From Verrucomicrobiota bacterium (GTDB taxonomy: Bacteria; Verrucomicrobiota; Verrucomicrobiia; Limisphaerales; J093), in assembly GCA_029907285.1 (NCBI GenBank), contig JARYMD010000276.1:1-6092 (forward strand): a stretch of 6,092 nucleotides of DNA, read 5' to 3'. Every line of letters begins with the position of its first letter. Positions within the stretch are counted from its first letter, which is position 1. Positions 1-6,069 of the stretch are shown here, piece by piece. A model generated the notes under the pieces. That model did not search any database. It saw only the letters and a list, made by a program, of their open reading frames with translations, and was not told the DNA's origin. A program made the position numbers and the translations under genes.

Positions 1-1062
1 TGGCGAACTGTGCATGAACACGACCGTGGCGGTCCATGCCAAGACTTCAAGTCGTCCGGGCATTTTGTTTGCCAGCCAACAGCGCCAGCCACGGATTGCC
101 AGTACGAGCAGAAAACCGAGCGTTACAGGGTACCAGAAAACCGACAGCGGATTGTTGCCAAGAACACGCGCTGCGGTCGTGCGGTACACTGGGTCTTGGT
201 TCTGCCACCACGAAACTGAGGCGACCACCAGGACGGCGGGTATTACAGTTTTTGCCAGTCTGACCAGTTGAGCTTTCAGGTTGTCGGTCAGGCCAATGAG
301 CAGGCGCAGAACCGGGTTTGCACAAATCACGCCGAGGACAACCAGGCCGGAGTAGGGATGGACAAGGTGGGTTATGACGTAACCGACTGCCGTTTGAGCC
401 CACTGAGTGAGGTTCTGCGGTCCGCCGGGCTGAACTACAGGCCGCAACGCGATCAAAGTGCAGGTGAGCCCTGCAATCCACAGCGGGTTGTACAGCGCGG
501 CGAACGTGTTCCAGCCCTGGTCGTCAGAGAGCGCCTGATATGCCACAGTCTGCAGTTCCAACGGCCAGCGGTTCACTGTTGGCAGCACCAAAAGCTCCAG
601 TCCTCCGCTGAAAGCGACCATGACAATCGTCATGAGCCGCTGCCGGACGTCTGCAACGAGCGGGACAAGAAACCACCAGAGCACAGCGAAAAACAGGAAC
701 GTAAGAGGGACGCGAGACAACTCGATTGCCCAGAAAACGTCCAGGCCGGTCCACCGAACCACGTGTCCCAACACGCTGAACAGAGGCATTATGAAACGCC
801 CTGCCTGGGGCACGGCTGCGTAGGGATTCGACAACAGCCAGTCGCCGGTTACTGCGGCCTGGCGAGTGAACGCTGCGTAAGCAAACCAATCGATTGGATT
901 GTAGCCGACTGCTGGCAGCACTTTGCCTTCCGGGGGCTCGAGAATCCGCGTCAGCAAAAACGGAACCATTCGCAACGCAATCACCACGGCGGGAATGAGC
1001 CAGAACACTGGTGGTGGCGCCTGTGCAAGTCCGGTCTTGGCTGACTGACAATTGACTGACAC
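1..1062 (-). CDS. Multi-pass membrane protein, partial (C-terminus beyond left edge)
   Basis: This minus-strand reading frame stays open for 354 codons and leaves the window at base 1, so the C-terminus is missing. The chosen start is GTG at 1062; a TTG at 1084-1086 is the other candidate, and neither has a strong Shine-Dalgarno. The frame is closed upstream by the stop codon of the peptidase gene, so it cannot begin earlier. The protein is strongly hydrophobic. Likely membrane helices lie near residues 19-41, 90-102, 117-137, 143-161, 193-206, 230-260, 278-296 and 315-335. The first loop (about 42-90) is conserved-looking, rich in Asn, Pro, Trp and Tyr, with GYNPIDWF at 53-60 and SNPYAAVPQAGR at 78-89. 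A long first loop followed by many helices resembles GT-C type glycosyltransferases or related polytopic enzymes, but I see no diagnostic motif, so the function is unassigned. It lies 75 bases downstream of the peptidase on the same strand, so co-transcription is plausible. Confidence 0.8.
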   Translation of the reverse strand, partial: MSVNCQSAKTGLAQAPPPVFWLIPAVVIALRMVPFLLTRILEPPEGKVLPAVGYNPIDWFAYAAFTRQAAVTGDWLLSNPYAAVPQAGRFIMPLFSVLGHVVRWTGLDVFWAIELSRVPLTFLFFAVLWWFLVPLVADVRQRLMTIVMVAFSGGLELLVLPTVNRWPLELQTVAYQALSDDQGWNTFAALYNPLWIAGLTCTLIALRPVVQPGGPQNLTQWAQTAVGYVITHLVHPYSGLVVLGVICANPVLRLLIGLTDNLKAQLVRLAKTVIPAVLVVASVSWWQNQDPVYRTTAARVLGNNPLSVFWYPVTLGFLLVLAIRGWRCWLANKMPGRLEVLAWTATVVFMHSSP

Positions 1063-1137
1063 GGGTTGCGAATCTGTTCTTGTCAAAGCGCCGCTTGATT
1101 CGCCGGTGCCTGTCGGTGTTCGGAACGCGGCGTGTTG

Positions 1138-3237
1138 TCAACGCCTTCGGCGCCCTTCGAGTTCGTCGGCCAACCGGTTGGCGCCATATACGCGCCTGAG
1201 CGCGTGCGTTATTGCGCTTGAATGGACGGCGAGCGCTCTTGCCTGTTCCTCGGTGTAATAGAAATCCAGGACCAGTGATTGAATATTGCCGTCGAAGATA
1301 ATCCCCACCAGTTCGCCGTTTTTGTTGACGACAGGACTGCCTGAGTTGCCGCCGATGATGTCGGCTGTGCTGACAAAGTTCAGCGGGGTCTTCAGATCGA
1401 GTCGGCGGCGCGCCTTCATCCAGCGTTCGGGCAGATCAAACGGCGGACGGCCGCCCTGTTCTTTGGATCGCTGATAAAGGCCGGCAAAGGTTGTTTGATA
1501 TGGAACGTGCTTGCCGTTTTCCTCGTAGCCTTTCACAATACCGAACGCGAGCCGGAGAGTGAAGGTTGCGTCCGGGTAAGTGCTTGTTCCTTGGATGGCG
1601 AAACGGGCGGCGGCGATTTGCGAATGTGCCTGCCGTTTGATTTCTTCCTGCGTTTCGATTATCTGGCGCACAGCGCGAGCTTCGGCATCGACAGCACGAG
1701 CGAGTTCGATCATCGGGTCGCGCGCGGCATCAACTGCTGCCTTGCCACCCTCGTAGAGTTTGCGGCGGAACGCGACGTCTTTGACTTTTGTGTCCCGGAC
1801 CAGCTCGGCCGCGCGCTGGCGCGGCGATTTCCCGGCGAGGACGCGTTCGACGATTGGGTGTTTTGCGCCGAGGCGTTCCGCGAGGAACGTCAGTGAATCT
1901 GCGAGGCAAAGCTGTTCGTAATCGTCGTAGATCGGCTTTGTCGAGAAAAGATTCAGTTCGAGGGATGCGCGTCCGGATTCGTGGAACTCGCTCAGCCGCT
2001 CGCCATCGGGCTTGGGCCGTTCATCGGCTGCGCGCAACAAGGTTCTTGCGATGCCAAACAACTCGCAGTTGAATCCGCGTGCGGATTCGAGCAGGCGATG
2101 CAACGCTGCGTTTTCTGCGATTACGCGTTGTGCGGCGGCGATGCGATCCCATGCGTCCTTTGCGCTGGCATATTTCGGGTTCTGCGCCACTGCGTTCTTG
2201 AGGGCTTGTTCATCGGCTTGTTTGCGCGCGATGAACGCCGGATCTAGAAGTCCTGCAAGACCGCCTTCGCGGGCTTTGCGGCTGTTTTGAATGCCGAAGA
2301 GATCGTCCCGGGCGCGCCGTGCATTTTCTTCGCTGCGCTCGCCATAGGCGGTCAGAAGCACTTCACGGCGGTGCAGCCATGCGAGGGTTTCCGGGAACGA
2401 GACGTCCCGCTGGTATTCGATTTCCGCAAGGGTAAGGAGGCGCGCTGTATGGCCGGGATGCCCGGAAACGAATATCAGTTCGTTTTCTGCGGCTCCTGCG
2501 CGGCTCCATTTCAGCCAATGGGGAATGCGCGCGGGTTTGCCGTTTTCGTATACGCGGAAGAAACAAATGTCGAGATCGTAGCGCGGGTACTCGAAGTTGT
2601 CGGGGTCACCCCCGAAAAATGCGATTTGCTGTTCCGGTGCGAACACGAGCCGGACGTCTGTGTATCTTTTGAAGCGGTAGAGGTGGTATTGGCCGCCCTG
2701 GTACAGGGTGACGACGTCGCTTCTCAGGCCCGTGCGATCGAGCGATTCCTTCTCGATTTCTGCGATGACCTTTCTGCGGGCAAGGAACGCCTGTTCCGGT
2801 GTCATGTCTGGCTTGACTGCCGCGTTCACGCGATCGGTGACATCTTCAATGCTGACAAGGACGTTGAGTTCGAGGTCGTGGCAACGTTTTTCCTCGGCCA
2901 ACGTGCGCGCGAAGAAACCGTCCCGAAGATAATTGTGGTCCTTATCGCTGAGTTTTTGGAGCGCGTCGGCTCCAACGTGATGGTTGGACATGACGAGTCC
3001 GTCTTCGGAGACGAACGATCCTGAACCGCCGCTGTTGAAACGAACAGAGGCTTGTTGCAGATGCTCGAGCCATGCGGTGCTCGGCTCGAAATTGTATTTT
3101 TCCCTGAGCAGTTTTCGAGGCGGCTGGTTGAAGAGCCACATGCCTTCATCGGCAAGGCTCGTGGCAGCCGCAAGGGTCAGAAACAACGCTGTCAATCCAG
3201 ACTTGCTGTGCGATCGGTTTGTAATGATCATGGCCAT
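1138..3237 (-). CDS. S46 family serine dipeptidyl-peptidase (DPP7 / DAP BII-like), exported
   Basis: Peptidase family S46 enzymes remove dipeptides from the N-terminus of oligopeptides in the periplasm. With the start at 3237 the protein has 699 residues, close to the roughly 710-720 of characterised members. A signal peptide is visible: basic residues at 8-12, a hydrophobic core at 14-25 and likely cleavage after Ala29, leaving the family-typical DEGMW mature start. The trypsin-like triad can be placed by motif: His87 in NHHVG, Asp223 in the segment before FFRVY, and Ser632 in GGNSGSP. The residue 18 positions after the serine, in FDGN, is Gly650. DPP7 and DAP BII have Gly there and the Asp/Glu-specific DPP11 has Arg, so a broad or hydrophobic P1 preference is inferred. 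Asn214 and Asp649 match residues that hold the substrate amino terminus in DAP BII; Phe215 replaces its Trp. A longer in-frame GTG start at 3312 exists but would put 25 residues before the signal peptide. ATG at 3231 is also possible. Confidence 0.94.
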   Translation of the reverse strand: MAMIITNRSHSKSGLTALFLTLAAATSLADEGMWLFNQPPRKLLREKYNFEPSTAWLEHLQQASVRFNSGGSGSFVSEDGLVMSNHHVGADALQKLSDKDHNYLRDGFFARTLAEEKRCHDLELNVLVSIEDVTDRVNAAVKPDMTPEQAFLARRKVIAEIEKESLDRTGLRSDVVTLYQGGQYHLYRFKRYTDVRLVFAPEQQIAFFGGDPDNFEYPRYDLDICFFRVYENGKPARIPHWLKWSRAGAAENELIFVSGHPGHTARLLTLAEIEYQRDVSFPETLAWLHRREVLLTAYGERSEENARRARDDLFGIQNSRKAREGGLAGLLDPAFIARKQADEQALKNAVAQNPKYASAKDAWDRIAAAQRVIAENAALHRLLESARGFNCELFGIARTLLRAADERPKPDGERLSEFHESGRASLELNLFSTKPIYDDYEQLCLADSLTFLAERLGAKHPIVERVLAGKSPRQRAAELVRDTKVKDVAFRRKLYEGGKAAVDAARDPMIELARAVDAEARAVRQIIETQEEIKRQAHSQIAAARFAIQGTSTYPDATFTLRLAFGIVKGYEENGKHVPYQTTFAGLYQRSKEQGGRPPFDLPERWMKARRRLDLKTPLNFVSTADIIGGNSGSPVVNKNGELVGIIFDGNIQSLVLDFYYTEEQARALAVHSSAITHALRRVYGANRLADELEGRRRR

Positions 3238-3354
3238 CAAGATACGCGGGGTCAGATTGCTTTGTTGTGCGGCGGACTGCAAACAACAAATGCGGCACTT
3301 TGCGCTTCGCACAAAATGAATGCGCGCCGATTTCTAACCTTTGCCTGAAGGACT
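3238..3354. promoter_or_regulatory. Divergent intergenic region between peptidase and lipoate ligase genes
   Basis: These 117 bases separate two genes that point away from each other, so both promoters should lie here or just inside the genes. I see no convincing -35/-10 pair on either strand and no palindromic operator, so the promoter role is inferred from gene orientation alone. The peptidase frame stays open through this spacer as far as a GTG at 3312, but codons upstream of 3237 would precede an already complete signal peptide and are better read as leader. Confidence 0.4.
3347..3352 (+). promoter_or_regulatory. Shine-Dalgarno-like GAAGGA before the lipoate ligase gene
   Basis: The hexamer GAAGGA sits only two bases before the ATG at 3355, closer than the usual five to nine. 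It is eight bases before an in-frame TTG at 3361, which would drop the first two residues. An in-frame TGA at 3346-3348 rules out any earlier start. Both starts leave the conserved protein intact. Confidence 0.45.
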
Positions 3355-4080
3355 ATGCTGTTGTTGGATGTCACGCTGGCGACGCCTGGCGAGAACCTTG
3401 CCTTTGATGAAGCGCTGTTGGACCGATGCGACGCCGGTTGCGGCGATGAGGTTCTGAGGTTTTGGGAGCCGACATCGGTGTTTGTTGTTCTGGGCTATGC
3501 AAACCGCGCGGCTTCGGAACTGAACACAGACATTTGCGATGAATCTGGTGTGCCGGTCCTTCGCCGCATCAGCGGTGGCGGTGCGGTTTTGCAGGCGCCG
3601 GGTTGTTTGAACTACGCTCTTGTCCTTCGAACCAGCACTGCTGCCGAATTGCAGGCCACAGGGACAACCAACAGGTTTGTCATGGAAAAACACCGGCTGC
3701 TGTTGGAGAAACTGCTTGGCGCGAGGGTGATGATTGATGGTGTTACGGATTTGGTTGTTCGTGGGCGCAAGGTTTCAGGGAACGCACAGCGTCGTCGCGC
3801 CAATGCCATATTGTTTCACGGGACATTCTTGTTGAATGCGCCTGTTGAGCTCATGGGAAAGTACCTGAAAATGCCCAGTCGCGTGCCGGCCTACCGCGGT
3901 GGACGTCCGCATGAGGAGTTTGTCGGGAACCTCGGGATCGATCGCGAGGTTCTCAAAGCCGAGATGAGCCGGTTGTGGCAAGCCGATCGGCGGGCAAATC
4001 AATGGTCTGATGTCGCGGTCGCGGTCGAGAGACTCGTTCGAACCAAGTACTCGCATCGGGAGTGGAATATGAAATTCTGA
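3355..4080 (+). CDS. Lipoate-protein ligase A family protein (compact, BPL/LPL domain only)
   Basis: Members of this family attach lipoate, through a lipoyl-AMP intermediate, to lysines of lipoyl domains in 2-oxoacid dehydrogenases and the glycine cleavage H protein, in the cytoplasm. The 241-residue product is a single catalytic domain. RRISGGGAV at 70-78 is the adenylate-binding glycine loop, followed by the PGCLNY segment at 82-87. GRKVSGNAQ at 137-145 carries Lys139, the family's conserved active-site lysine, and HGTFLL follows at 155-160. FVGNLG is at 189-194 and the protein ends in a KYSHREWN tail common in the family. E. coli LplA has about 338 residues with a separate C-terminal accessory domain, which is absent here. 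The octanoyltransferase LipM is related, but its catalytic cysteine shortly before the lysine motif is not present (this stretch reads GVTDLVVRGRK), so a ligase is the better call. The gene stands alone on the plus strand. The exact in vivo substrate, lipoate or octanoate, cannot be told from sequence. Confidence 0.88.
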   Translation: MLLLDVTLATPGENLAFDEALLDRCDAGCGDEVLRFWEPTSVFVVLGYANRAASELNTDICDESGVPVLRRISGGGAVLQAPGCLNYALVLRTSTAAELQATGTTNRFVMEKHRLLLEKLLGARVMIDGVTDLVVRGRKVSGNAQRRRANAILFHGTFLLNAPVELMGKYLKMPSRVPAYRGGRPHEEFVGNLGIDREVLKAEMSRLWQADRRANQWSDVAVAVERLVRTKYSHREWNMKF

Positions 4081-4385
4081 TATTGTCGTGAGCCCGGGTA
4101 AACGGTCTGGGAAATGAGACGCGCCGACCGGGCACAGGGGACAGAAGGCAGGAGACACGAGTTGGTGATTTGACCTCGTTCTGGCATGTGCGTTTCCGTT
4201 CAATCACATTGAAAGTTGTGCTTTGTAGGTTGCACGTTGGATGTTGGCCAGAGCCAAGCCCGCATATTTCGCAGCCCGGCGTGGTTGAAGGTCTTGGGGG
4301 GGCAAGAGCCGGGGGCGTTGCCCGTCAGGCGACTTTGGCTCCGGCTACGCCGGGCTGCGAAATATGCGGCAGCGCGGAATGGCCC
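4081..4385. other. Non-coding region between two convergent genes, containing repeat copy 1
   Basis: This 305-base stretch lies between the 3' ends of the ligase gene and the cysteine-pair gene. Bases 4081-4259 contain no believable gene and no hairpin followed by a T-run on either strand. A weak six-base inverted match, GCCCGG near 4092 with CCGGGC near 4129, has a loop of about 31 bases and is not a convincing terminator. Bases 4203-4247 are TTG-rich (GTTGTG, GGTTGCACG, GTTGGATGTTGG) and have the look of an intergenic spacer repeat. The remainder is the palindromic repeat described separately. Confidence 0.6.
4260..4369 (+). repeat. Long palindromic dispersed repeat, copy 1
   Basis: The unit is bounded by a perfect 23-base inverted repeat, 4260-4282 against 4347-4369, with ends reading CGCATATTTCGCAGCC and its complement. 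Inside the outer stem are a second stem, GAGCC at 4306-4310 with GGCTC at 4337-4341, and a third hairpin, GTTGCC at 4317-4322 with GGCGAC at 4328-4333. A run of seven G lies at 4296-4302. On the plus strand the outer stem can be continued past 4282 by G:C and G:U pairs (4283-4287 with 4342-4346); on the other strand the wobbles become A:C mismatches, so plus is given as the likely functional strand. It lies 16 bases beyond the stop of the minus-strand gene and 179 bases beyond the ligase stop. There is no T-run after it on either strand, so it is not a standard intrinsic terminator, although it could block convergent transcription. Confidence 0.9.
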
Positions 4386-4973
4386 TCATCGGTTTGTGCT
4401 CTGGCGTGGTGAGACTGAGGCGGGGTCAACCACGTAAACCGGTTTCTTGTGCACGAAAGGCAGTCTGCCGCCGGTGATGAAGTGTCTTGCAACCAACAGC
4501 GCCAGGAGGATCGCTATCCCTGCCAATACGCGGCGTGCTTGCGGGTGTTGGAGCCATGGGGCGAGTGTGCCGGCATGTTTCTGTTCTTGTGGTGCTTGGG
4601 TGGTTGTGGGAGCTGCTGATGCGTTGGCGAGGCTTTGGGCAGGGCCGGTCCAGTCCACTTTGGGGTGTTCGGTGAAAATCAGGCGATAATAATACGATTC
4701 ACATCCGGACCGCGCGCAATATCCGGTTCTCAGTCTGGACAACCTTTGATCTTCAGCGGGCTGGGGTTGGTTGCCGAGGGCGAGCTGGCCGAGTTCGTCG
4801 CCGGTCACACGCGTGCCACACTGGAGGCATTCTGCAGTGACGTAGTGTTTGAAAACGTCGCTGATTTCGTCTGCCGGCAGTTCGGCGACGGCCAGGGCTT
4901 CCAAGACCGCTTGATAACAAGCGGGCAGGGCATCGATCCTGACTTGCACAACTTGTGAACCGGACTGTGACAT
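4386..4973 (-). CDS. Small cysteine-pair (possible zinc ribbon) protein with one membrane segment, function unknown
   Basis: The product has 195 residues and I do not recognise a named family. An N-terminal soluble domain (about 1-105) carries two cysteine pairs, Cys49-X2-Cys52 and Cys86-X4-Cys91, spaced as in a zinc ribbon; metal binding is inferred. A low-complexity Ala/Thr/Gln/Pro linker covers about 111-135, and a single hydrophobic segment lies at about 148-166. The tail of about 29 residues is basic and contains KKPVYVVDP at 176-184. With no signal peptide, the simplest topology puts the cysteine domain in the cytoplasm, but this is not proven. The ATG at 4973 is 27 bases downstream of the prepilin stop on the same strand, so the two genes are probably one operon. 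The pairing suggests a role near the prepilin export or assembly machinery, which is guilt by association only. The stop codon is followed after 16 bases by repeat copy 1. Confidence 0.75.
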   Translation of the reverse strand: MSQSGSQVVQVRIDALPACYQAVLEALAVAELPADEISDVFKHYVTAECLQCGTRVTGDELGQLALGNQPQPAEDQRLSRLRTGYCARSGCESYYYRLIFTEHPKVDWTGPAQSLANASAAPTTTQAPQEQKHAGTLAPWLQHPQARRVLAGIAILLALLVARHFITGGRLPFVHKKPVYVVDPASVSPRQSTNR

Positions 4974-5000
4974 ACGCAGGGTGAATCGGCTTTGGGCAAT

Positions 5001-5858
5001 TCAATTCCTTGGCCCGGCTTGCGGGCCGGACGGCTTGTACCAAATCCAGTCTTTTGTGGGTTCGTATGGGTAGTATGGGTCAGTGGCAAGGGCTTTGCTG
5101 AAATTGTGGACTGCGGTGTGGCCATCGACGAACAGCACTGGCGAATAGAAGAACGGCGGCGCGGATTTGGGGTCGTCGATGTCACTGTTTCCTTGGCCGT
5201 AATGCCACTGGTACCATTCCGGAGCGCCGCCTGCGCAACCGTAGGGTCTGGCAGGTGGTTCATGCATCAGAATGTAATGAACAGGCGAAGGCGCCCAGCC
5301 TTCGTATTTGCCCGCGATTCCGTCGATCGGGTCCTCGGGCGGCGTGCGGAAACCGCCGCCTGACAAAGTGGTTAACATCCCTGCGTTGTAGTGGTAACTG
5401 CAGCCAATTGTTTCCCAGTTTGAGGGTTTCAAGGGCGGGCTTTCGCAGGGCAGAATCCGCTGGCCACGGTCGCGCGGGCATCGGTAAACCTCGGATGGTT
5501 CAAGGTGAGCGAACAACGGCCGTTCGCGCGCCATTGGGTAAAACGGCGCAAGGCGTGGTACGGGATCGCGCCCGCCGATTGTTTGCCTTGCGTTTTTGCC
5601 GCCTGCTTCGCTTGGGGGATACCGATCCGCGTAATCGTCCACGTACAATTTGATGCCAATGCCGATTTGCCTAAGATTGTTGATGCAGGTTACGGTTCGC
5701 GCTTTTTCTTTTGCCCGGCTCAGGGAAGGCAACATCATGCTCGCCAGAGTCGCGATTATCGAGATTACCACCAGCAGCTCGATCAATGTAAAACCGCTGT
5801 GGAACCTCGTTTCCGGCAGCGCAGGTCGAGCTTTCGCTCTGGGATGTCCCGATTTCAT
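5001..5858 (-). CDS. Prepilin-type N-terminal cleavage/methylation protein (pseudopilin-like, DGH tail)
   Basis: The 285-residue product opens with a 22-residue leader ending in Gly22, followed by FTLIELLVVISIIATLASMM at 23-42. This is the class III signal cut by prepilin peptidase (PilD type), with Glu27 as the fifth residue of the mature protein. The helix runs on as LPSLSRAKEKARTVTC. The globular part from about 55 onward has CINNLRQIGIGIKLYVDDY at 58-76, CPRDRG at 127-132, and LFVDGHTAVHNF at 242-253. This layout is that of the large pseudopilin-like families of Planctomycetota and Verrucomicrobiota that carry the H-X9-DG processing-associated region; here the position nine residues before the DG is Pro235 rather than His. 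Such proteins are thought to reach the inner membrane or periplasm through type II secretion or type IV pilus-like machinery. The leader is basic and contains several prolines. No strong Shine-Dalgarno precedes the ATG at 5858; an ATG at 5863 is out of frame. The cysteine-pair gene follows on the same strand. Confidence 0.92.
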   Translation of the reverse strand: MKSGHPRAKARPALPETRFHSGFTLIELLVVISIIATLASMMLPSLSRAKEKARTVTCINNLRQIGIGIKLYVDDYADRYPPSEAGGKNARQTIGGRDPVPRLAPFYPMARERPLFAHLEPSEVYRCPRDRGQRILPCESPPLKPSNWETIGCSYHYNAGMLTTLSGGGFRTPPEDPIDGIAGKYEGWAPSPVHYILMHEPPARPYGCAGGAPEWYQWHYGQGNSDIDDPKSAPPFFYSPVLFVDGHTAVHNFSKALATDPYYPYEPTKDWIWYKPSGPQAGPRN

Positions 5859-5964
5859 GCCATGTTCGCAGCAGCAACTGGGCCAAACAACTGATCTGTA
5901 ATACGCCTCTCACTATCCACCCGGGCGCATGCAATGGCAAGGAGCAAGGTTTGATCTTTAGCCC
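5859..5964 (-). promoter_or_regulatory. Upstream region of the prepilin gene
   Basis: These 106 bases lie between the prepilin start and repeat copy 2 and should contain the promoter if the operon starts here. Read on the minus strand there is a TTGCCA near 5927-5932 and weak TA-rich hexamers nearer the gene, but spacing and match are too poor to name a promoter. No stable hairpin or coding sequence is evident. Confidence 0.3.
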
Positions 5965-6069
5965 GCATATTTCCCAGCCCGGCGTAGCCGGAACCAAAGT
6001 CGCCCGACGGGCAACGCCCAGGTTCTTGCACCCCCCGGACCTTCAGCCACGCCGGGCTGGGAAATATGC
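5965..6069 (-). repeat. Long palindromic dispersed repeat, copy 2 (inverted relative to copy 1)
   Basis: Its reverse complement matches 4262-4367 almost end to end, with about 10 substitutions and one single-base length difference over roughly 106 bases. The terminal inverted repeat is perfect over 21 bases, 5965-5985 against 6049-6069. Inner stems are conserved: GAACC at 5991-5995 with GGTTC at 6021-6025, and GTCGCCC at 5999-6005 with GGGCAAC at 6009-6015. The orientation that supports G:U wobble extension is the minus strand, the same strand as the prepilin gene that starts about 107 bases downstream. It could therefore lie in that gene's leader or mark the end of an upstream gene outside the window. 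No T-run and no convincing target-site duplication flank it. Confidence 0.9.

Noticed and set aside
268..1044. Plus-strand open frame of 258 codons
   Set aside because: It is antisense to the membrane-protein frame. Its product is rich in Arg, Gln, His and Cys with no domain, while the opposite strand encodes clear hydrophobic helices.
524..1141. Minus-strand open frame of 205 codons starting at a TTG
   Set aside because: It overlaps the membrane-protein gene in another frame and has an Arg/Ser-rich, structureless translation typical of a shadow frame in GC-rich DNA.
2287..3024. Plus-strand open frame of 245 codons
   Set aside because: It lies entirely antisense to the S46 peptidase, whose motifs and length are well supported. 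It is a by-product of codon usage.
3238..3312. N-terminal extension of the peptidase to the GTG at 3312
   Set aside because: The extension adds a Cys- and Arg-containing stretch before a complete signal peptide and would disturb export.
4260..4369. Intrinsic transcription terminator
   Set aside because: The hairpin is far longer than usual terminators and neither side is followed by a T-run. It also recurs inverted upstream of a gene.
5671..5997. Minus-strand open frame of 108 codons beginning inside repeat copy 2
   Set aside because: Most of it overlaps the prepilin gene in another frame, and its N-terminus is only the translated repeat arm.
4260..6069. CRISPR array or insertion sequence defined by the repeats
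   Set aside because: There are only two inverted copies 1.6 kb apart, no spacers, no cas or transposase gene between them, and no clear target-site duplications.
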